A stretch of DNA of 64,000 bases from Amia ocellicauda. Lineage: Eukaryota > Chordata > Actinopteri > Amiiformes > Amiidae. Shown in pieces: positions 50,700 through 64,000 of the stretch; the stretch's first letter is position 1; each line of letters opens with the position of its first letter. The DNA lies in the NCBI RefSeq assembly GCF_036373705.1, contig NC_089858.1, forward strand, positions 17,219,749 to 17,283,748, given 5' to 3'. The notes beneath the pieces were generated by a model. That model made no database searches and was not told the origin of the DNA. It was given only the letters and a program-made list of their open reading frames with translations. A program made the position numbers and the translations under genes.

Positions 50700-52730
50700 A
50701 CAAGGAACGGGAACAAAAAAAACAAAACAACCTTGAGCATTATTACAAGCACTTCAATCACACAGGTCTTAACGCGAAATACTGGCAAGGGACTGTGATC
50801 CAGGGCTTTACAGTCGTCTCTTCAGAGTCCTGATGACAGTCATCCTCTATAGAGACGTGTGTCTGGAGTGTGAATATGTGCAGTCAATGTCCTTGTTGTG
50901 TTGTAGCCAAAGAAATGTATAAAAGTGGAAAAAAATATACATGTAAAATAGGTTGGCGTTGCTGTAACTACATAAAAATGTACATTTTTTATAGCTTGTA
51001 AAATAGAAATGTTTTTGTGCCTGTATAAATATTATTTATTAATTGAATTAAAAATACAGTATACTGGATGTCTGGTCACCTTTTATTTCTTAAATGCACA
51101 CAAAGCATTTTGCATTTTGTAAACCACTGCCAGCTAGAACCGCAAGAACGCCGCAGGTCTGAATCCCATTAGAACTGGAACTGATAACCACTGGCTTGCA
51201 ATACAGCATAACATGTTGGAGTCTGTTCCTACATCAGATTAACTGCATGCATGAAGGTGCTTGTACTGTGTAATGTGAAAGCCCTCGGTCTGTGCTCTGA
51301 TGTAAATGGTGAGCTGTCGCTCAGACGGGACGCTGGCTGCGGGGGGCGGGGGGCGCGGACTCTCCTCGGCTGCTTCGCTGGCATCTGGGGCGTCACATGG
51401 TCTAAACACGTCAAAGACCGCAGCAGCTCGGTGGCAGGGAGTTACTGCTCCTGCGTGGAAACAAAGTAGGTAACTTCAGCATAACAATACACCATAGTTG
51501 CCGATTCAGTACTGGCGACATTGTATCTGTTTACTTTGACTTCTTCCCTGAAATCTAAAACTCTGGATCCCGACGTGTACAATTCGTGTGAATCTGCAAC
51601 TTGCGATTGAAACCAGATGTGCATGTTTGGCAGGACGCGGCAGGATCCTACAGATGCGTGGGCCAGCCGCCCTTTCTGTGCGGTGAGTTGTGGATACTTT
51701 ATGACGTGCCCCTTGGTAAGGCTGGTGAAGGTTTGCCATGATCCCGGTATAGCAGGCGGGCAGGCAGTGCCGTTGTAGCTGCGTTGTAGCTGCGTTGTAA
51801 CCCGTGAGGAGGATGCTGGCAGGACCTCAGCTGGGACTGATTGGGCTCCACTTTCATTTTCTGACACTGTGCGCGTCACGTTTGTTGTGTCGTTTCGGGT
51901 TTTTTTAAGTCTTGGTAAATTAAGGTAAGCTGGTCTCTACACTATGCTTGTTTTGTGTTTTAAATTAAGATCATATTCCCCAAGCCTGTTCTCGTTCAAG
52001 CTAGTCCCCCCTCCCCCCGTCTTTCCCATTTGTTGCAGTCTTGCACAGATGAATGATCCGAGTTGCTGCTCGTCCCTCGCCTGTGTGCCGCGCTTTAATT
52101 CTGGCATCTTCAACATCCATGTTGGTCTACAATACCTAATCAAATCTAGTGCCACAAAGTGATGGAGAGCAGAGCCCGTCTAACAGAGTTCGCCTGTTGT
52201 TAACGAAAAACAGTGCTTTGCTATTAAAAAACAAAAGAAAATGTTCTCTCCAAAAGTATTCAAATGGCAATGCAATAACTCGTTTTCATAATTCTGTATA
52301 TTTTTTTAAGAATCAAATTGTCCAGTTTACTTAAATTAAGACCATGAATACATTATTGATACATTATTATCAGCTGATCAACTGATTATCTCTTTATTTC
52401 CATACAAAGCTCCAGGAGCTCACCCGCCAGCCCGTACCAGAGTCCTCGGGGTGAAGGCTCAAGAAGTCTTCTAATGGAGAGTTGACAGTCTGCCTCTCCG
52501 TGAAGTCCATGTCCTTGGCAGCGCAGTGGAAGCGCCACACCACAGCAGAGTTGACACAGAGGAGCGCTGGGGCGGCCGCGATCCTGCATGCCTTCTGTGG
52601 TCTTTCTCTGATAAAAGGTGCGGAAGGGCAGGGGCTGAATAACCCCACGCAGCGACGGCAGCGACAGTCCGGCGACGCATGAGAATAGCAGCGCACGCCA
52701 GGACTTCCTGACGCTTCACGTTATCTCACA
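50700..52730. other. BBS2-B3GNT9 intergenic region and B3GNT9 5' region
   Basis: A GC-rich patch at 51300-51480 may be a promoter or noncoding exon of B3GNT9. The B3GNT9 coding exon itself is preceded by an acceptor, TTATCTCACAG, ending at 52731, which implies an upstream noncoding exon. A tandem triplication of GTTGTAGCTGC lies near 51773-51800. A minus-strand open frame at 52394-52696 whose stop overlaps AATAAA is unexplained. Confidence 0.45.
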
Positions 52731-52740
52731 GCAGTTAACA

Positions 52741-53988
52741 ATGAGAGTCCGGCTCAAGGGAGATGTGATCTGCACAGTTGTGATCCTGCTGCTGCTGTGC
52801 GTCCTGCTGTACACCCAGTACGGCTTCCCAGTGACATTGGGCGTGTGGAGCCCAGGGAGGTCTGCAGCCAGCTTCAGGGCTCTGTTGGGAACTCAGGGCG
52901 AGAGCCGGGGAATGGAGCTGACCAACTCTGTGTTCAAGGACAGACTGAAGTGTCAGCAAGCAGAGGAGGAAGAGGAGAGGGAGAAGGTGATGGAGCGGGA
53001 GAGGCCAACTCATCCCACAGGTGCTGTGGTACTCACTCGCCCGCCCTTTGACTTCCAACTGTACCTGAGGAACAAGGACTGCCGGGACTTTGAGCTGCTT
53101 CTCAACCAGCCCAAGAAGTGTTCTGGGGACCCCTTCCTCCTGATCGCTGTCAAGTCCCTGGCGGATGAGTTCGACAAGCGGCAGGTGGTGCGACACACTT
53201 GGGGCAGAGAGGGCCTGCTGGGTGGGCTGCAGGTTAGGACCGTGTTCCTGCTGGGCATCCCCAAGAACCAGTCGGCCCTCCCACTGTGGGACAGGCTGCT
53301 GTCATACGAGAGCCGCGCCTTTGGAGACATCCTGCTCTGGGGCTTTGTGGACACCTTCTTCAACCTCACCCTCAAGGAAACACACTTCCTCAAGTGGGTG
53401 GACACCTTCTGCCCCAACGTGAAGTTCATCTTCAAGGGCGATGGGGACGTGTATGTCAATGTGGACAACATCCTTGAGCTGCTGCAGGACAGAGAGGCCG
53501 ACGGGGACGTCTTCATCGGGGACATCATCTTCCACGCCCAGCCCATCCGCTCCCGAGCCAGCAAGTACTACATCCCCGAGATTGTGTACGGACAGGGCAT
53601 CTACCCCGCCTACGCCGGCGGGGGTGGCTTCGTGATGTCCGGCTTCACTGCCAGGAAGCTCCACCGGGCGTGCAAAGAGGTGGAGCTGTTCCCCATCGAC
53701 GATGTGTTCATGGGCATGTGCCTGCTGCGCGTGGGGGTGCAGCCCTCGCCTCACGAGGGCTTCCGGACCTTCGGCATCGTGCGCCCGTCGGCCGCCCCCC
53801 ACCTGCAGGTGTTCGACCCCTGCTTCTACAGGGAGCTGATGGTGGTGCACAGCCTCACCGTGCCGCAGATCTGGCTCATGTGGAAGCTACTGCACGACCC
53901 CGAGCTCCGCTGCCACACGAAGGTGGCCCCGGTGCTGCCCTTCACATGGGGCAGGAGGAAGGCCAAGGGAAACACGCACACTGGCTGA
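52741..53988 (+). CDS. b3gnt9: B3GNT9, beta-1,3-N-acetylglucosaminyltransferase-like Golgi enzyme
   Basis: Intronless 415-residue type II Golgi protein of glycosyltransferase family 31 (human 402). Layout: short cytosolic tail MRVRLKGD, a membrane anchor at about residues 9-25 ([17 protein letters not shown]), an acidic low-complexity stem to about residue 85, then the catalytic domain. Family motifs seen: [35 protein letters not shown] (with an N-glycosylation sequon), the metal-binding DxD-type site [10 protein letters not shown] (D234-x-D236), [14 protein letters not shown] and [15 protein letters not shown]. The usual DDD of the family is DGD here, as the human protein has DAD. The family adds GlcNAc in beta-1,3 linkage, but the acceptor of B3GNT9 is not well established. 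Stop is directly followed by AT-rich 3' UTR. Confidence 0.95.
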   Translation: MRVRLKGDVICTVVILLLLCVLLYTQYGFPVTLGVWSPGRSAASFRALLGTQGESRGMELTNSVFKDRLKCQQAEEEEEREKVMERERPTHPTGAVVLTRPPFDFQLYLRNKDCRDFELLLNQPKKCSGDPFLLIAVKSLADEFDKRQVVRHTWGREGLLGGLQVRTVFLLGIPKNQSALPLWDRLLSYESRAFGDILLWGFVDTFFNLTLKETHFLKWVDTFCPNVKFIFKGDGDVYVNVDNILELLQDREADGDVFIGDIIFHAQPIRSRASKYYIPEIVYGQGIYPAYAGGGGFVMSGFTARKLHRACKEVELFPIDDVFMGMCLLRVGVQPSPHEGFRTFGIVRPSAAPHLQVFDPCFYRELMVVHSLTVPQIWLMWKLLHDPELRCHTKVAPVLPFTWGRRKAKGNTHTG

Positions 53989-54453
53989 TTTAAAGTACTC
54001 ATAATTATAATGAGAAATTAAAGGATAGATTGTTTGCTTTAAAATAGCTTTTTTTCCCTACACTTCTGGTTTCTTCAGGTGAAAATCAAGAAAAGGGCAA
54101 ATTCACTGGATTGTATGTGAAATTAGAAGAAAAGAAAATATGGAACAGGTTTTGCATGGAAGAAAGCTGTGAAAGTCTGTCTGAGAAGCAGAAGTTGGGC
54201 TCTCACTGTCACTCTGTACTGTCTTGTGAGAGTTTTCCGTTATAGATGCCTTCCTGCCCAACCACTTCCAAATGAATATGGTCTGGCTCAGAGGGCTGCG
54301 ATTTACACTGTCACTGATCAATTATCTGGGCCTGAGGGTTTTGTTCTATATACACACAGATATGTTGTCACTTTTTTATTATTGAAACTGGTTTTTCTTA
54401 TAGAACACGTACTGTAGAAAGACAAAACAATTTAGCACAACCCAAGTGAATGC

Positions 54454-54457
<4 letters not shown>

Positions 54458-54489
<32 letters not shown>
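54458..54489. repeat. (TA)n microsatellite
   Basis: About 15 TA units in the B3GNT9 3' flank. Confidence 0.9.
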
Positions 54490-54494
<5 letters not shown>

Positions 54495-54504
54495 ACCACA
54501 AAAG

Positions 54505-54510
54505 AATAAA
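54505..54510 (+). terminator. Candidate poly(A) signal of B3GNT9
   Basis: AATAAA about 515 bases after the stop codon. A weaker AATTAAA lies near 54014, so an earlier end is possible. Confidence 0.4.
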
Positions 54511-54619
54511 CACAAGAGTTCACAAAACTGGTTAAGTTGTTTGTGCATTGCGGGTTTTTTTTTTTTTAAAGAAAATAATCATTCATACATTTAATATTCT
54601 TGCTTTTTCTTTACATATT

Positions 54620-57302
54620 TATTACATCCAACCCCCCCCACCCCGTTTACAGACTGCAACAGGATTATGGACAGAATACAAGCCTTTTGTAAAAAGCACT
54701 GTAGAGGCTCAGGAAAGCCCTGGTGAGGGCGTCATCACAGAAATACACTGGCCATTTTATTGCTTTGTCCGAGATGCTAATGGTGGCGTTTCCAGTTGTC
54801 TTTCAGGAGCAGATGAATTCTGGTAATGCCGTTTTGATTTGCCACATGAAAAATCAGTACCCCCACTCTGCCGTATCAAGTAAAAACATCTAAAATAGAA
54901 ACACCACATTGTGTAACATAAGTTCACAATTGTTCATAAGGATGACCCAGTTCCAGAAACAGGTAGATGTACTGAATCCACAATTATTTATTCTTTTTTT
55001 TTTTTTTGTAAAAAATACAGGTAATATTGAGAATACATAGCATTAATATCAACCCTCAACTGGGTTACATCCAACTCCCTCCCCGTTGCCCAGCTCCAAT
55101 TACAATCCGAGGACAAGTCCCATTTGAGAGAACATCAGGAAACGGCGTCTGCAAGCAGTTTCGGCTGCTTCTAAAACTCGCTTCCAAAAGGTTTCCCACA
55201 AAGCGATCGTTTCTTTTGACTTTTATAAATACAGGAGACTCGAATCCTCCACGTGTGGCTGGGCAGGCAGGTTCACAGCACGGGATGACACCACCTCAGC
55301 TGCTATTCCATATCATTGCATTTCTTTTTGTTTGTTTTTCTTGAGCACAAAAAAAGTATCTATTACTTACAGCCTGACGTGTTAACATTTCAGAAAACAT
55401 GCTCATAAATGCATTTTAATTCATTACCAAGAAGAAAAAAAAATTCAGACAGGCTATGCAAGAAAATTAAGAGGCACAAAGTTTTCGCAGCAAGCACTGA
55501 CATAAGGAAAAAGAGCACAGGTTTCAATTAGAACCTAACGACAAAATGTAACAGCTAAGAATAGTCTGGTAAGCTTGTATTACAGTTCAACTGTGGAGGC
55601 TTCAGTTCACAATACATCTCAGAAGGAGGGAAGACCACGTGGCCATTCATACGATGAACACATCCCCACATCTCAACACACTGGGCCCAACGTCACTGGC
55701 CCGAGACAATTCCAGATGCATTTCATTTCTGTGTACGGCAGTGAAACGATACAGGCTTACAATGTACAGTCCGTTAAAATTACAATACAAAAAATAAAAT
55801 AAAAAGGGGCTCTATTTACAAATCTGTACACACGTCAAAAATCACAACATTGCTGCGCGTTGCACAAAAAAGTTGCTACATTTTGTGGATTAAAAACAAA
55901 CAAAATGGAAGGGGGACGTTTTATATTTTTCATTCATTTAAAAGCATGAAGCTATAACAATAATAATGTTAGTAATAATAATAATGCGGATAACTTTCTT
56001 TTTTTTCATTTAAAGTTTAACATAAAATTATCATTTTTGGGTTGTTTCTAAAAGATAGAAGAAAACAAGAAACAGCGTGGCTAAGATGCTGAAGGACGCA
56101 AATAGGGGTGGACGGGGAGGGCAGGAAAAATCTACATTCTCTTGTAAGTGGAAAAACAAAATACAATGTCCATTCATTTTGGGGTGTGCAGTCTGGACAG
56201 AGCCAAGGAGGGAATGAGATGAAGCTTCTTTGGCTAAAATTTTGGCATTTAAAAATCAAAGTTAAAAGTAAAAGTAAAACTGTATGGATGTGGGGCACTG
56301 CCCGTTGAGTTCTGTTCCTCCGAGGCAGCCGAGAGAAAGAGCGCCCAACACAGACACACCAGTCAAAGGACCAGTCACACCCCCCTCCTCACAAAACAAT
56401 ACACACTCCTCAGTGGATACAGGACAGTTATCAAGTAAGTAAGGTGTATTTAGTGCAAATGTTAAAACAAATTCCTTTCATTTGATTTAAATTTTAATAG
56501 TAAAAACAAAAACAAACATTCTACAGTTTAAAGCAAGTAAATTTGCCTGCAGACACTTCGTTTGAATTGACAGGTTGTGCACTTGTGCCCTGGAGAACCG
56601 TGCAGTGACTGTGTGTGAAGCACTGTGCCTCACAAATGCACAACCACACACACACACCTCCCGCACTAACAGACACACAGGAGGGAACTCCAAGGCTCAG
56701 TGAGTTTGTGCTTGTATCTTACCCAGTTCTCTTTCTCCTGCTTCCAAATGACTGTTTAAGCGTGTGTGTGTGTGTGTGTGTGTGTATGCATGTGATGTCT
56801 GTGTTTAGGTCAGCATGCCTGTGTGCTTGCAGCGGTGCACATGTGTGTGTGTGTGTTTATTCATACGTGCTCTTGTGACAAGGTGCAGGTCTGTGTTTGC
56901 GTGTCCTTGTAACAGTCTTGCGTGTGTGCATCTGTGTTGGCGTGTCAGCGTGTGTGTGCGCTCGTGACAGGATGCGTGTCTGCTCGGGTCAGTTGGTGCA
57001 GGTGTACGCACGTGCGAGATAAAAGGAAGGAATGACAACGGCGGCACTAACAAATGGCTTCATCTCCCTGGTCAGTCAGGACAGTGCCTGGCAGAGGTGA
57101 CCTCCCGACTCTGGACACGCGCATGGCAGCCATGGAGAGGGGGCAACAAAACTGGAAACAAAACAAATGTGGGGCGGATGGGGGGCAAAGGGAAAAAAAA
57201 TAAAAACCTCATTCCATGCGTTCTTGTATGATAGTGGCAGCAAATCAAGGCACACTGCTGTAGATCTGTAGTGTTTTGTGTGGACGGCTGGAACGCTGCT
57301 GC
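54620..57302 (-). other. Probable long 3' UTR of PHAF1
   Basis: No coding exon was recognised in these 2.7 kb beyond the PHAF1 stop codon. The sequence is AT-rich with several TTTATT hexamers (AATAAA in the PHAF1 direction), for example near 54754 and 54984, that could end a long 3' UTR. GT/CA-rich tracts fill 56640-57020, including (TG)n at 56762-56785. The two genes converge here, so their 3' UTRs may overlap. Confidence 0.4.
56762..56785. repeat. (TG)n microsatellite
   Basis: About 12 TG units inside a broader GTGT-rich stretch running to about 56970. Confidence 0.9.
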
Positions 57303-63980
<6,678 letters not shown>

Positions 63981-64000
63981 CTACAGAAAGATCATCCCAC

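Noticed and set aside
51251-51469. Plus-strand 72-codon frame downstream of BBS2
   Set aside because: No family match. It lies in a GC-rich patch more likely to be promoter or noncoding exon sequence of B3GNT9.
53010-53850. Long minus-strand frames (up to 184 codons) opposite B3GNT9
   Set aside because: They are antisense shadows of a GC-rich single-exon gene. The plus frame alone carries the glycosyltransferase motifs.

Overview
This is vertebrate nuclear DNA. The genes are split by GT-AG introns, their proteins match vertebrate families along their whole length, and there are abundant di- and trinucleotide microsatellites, CpG-rich promoters and a decayed CR1-like LINE. Short introns, a fish-type metallothionein C-terminus and fish-style repeat fragments suggest a ray-finned fish. 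The human-like gene order and LINE content would fit a non-teleost (gar, bowfin or sturgeon-like) or an early-branching teleost; that placement is inference.

Layout, left to right: CR1-like LINE tail (1-655); HERPUD1, minus, last exons off the left edge (898-4013), with a promoter holding a near-perfect ER-stress element followed by a 30-bp tandem repeat of CCAAT boxes (4279-4410); SLC12A3, minus, complete in 25 coding exons (5375-16892); the microRNA gene mir-138, minus (18777-18869); NUP93, minus, complete in 21 coding exons (20713-38584) with its promoter near 39500; one metallothionein gene, minus, three exons (40193-40862), with TATA box, proximal metal-response elements and a separate distal cluster; a microsatellite-rich gap; BBS2, plus, 17 coding exons (44358-50613), with an RFX X-box and a CRE in its 5' region; B3GNT9, plus, single coding exon (52741-53988); PHAF1/C16orf70, minus, N-terminal exons off the right edge (57303-63839).

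The block HERPUD1-SLC12A3-mir-138-NUP93-MT-BBS2 matches human 16q13 in order and relative orientation. B3GNT9 and PHAF1 are neighbours in human 16q22.1, about 10 Mb away, so this window joins two segments that are separated in human. The genes do not form one pathway: ER-associated degradation, renal/gill NaCl cotransport, nuclear pore scaffold, metal buffering, ciliary trafficking, glycan extension and autophagy. Several have their expected regulatory code visible beside them (ERSE for HERPUD1, MREs for MT, X-box for BBS2). Exon boundaries were derived by hand from splice consensus, reading-frame continuity and recalled vertebrate protein sequences; no alignment was run.
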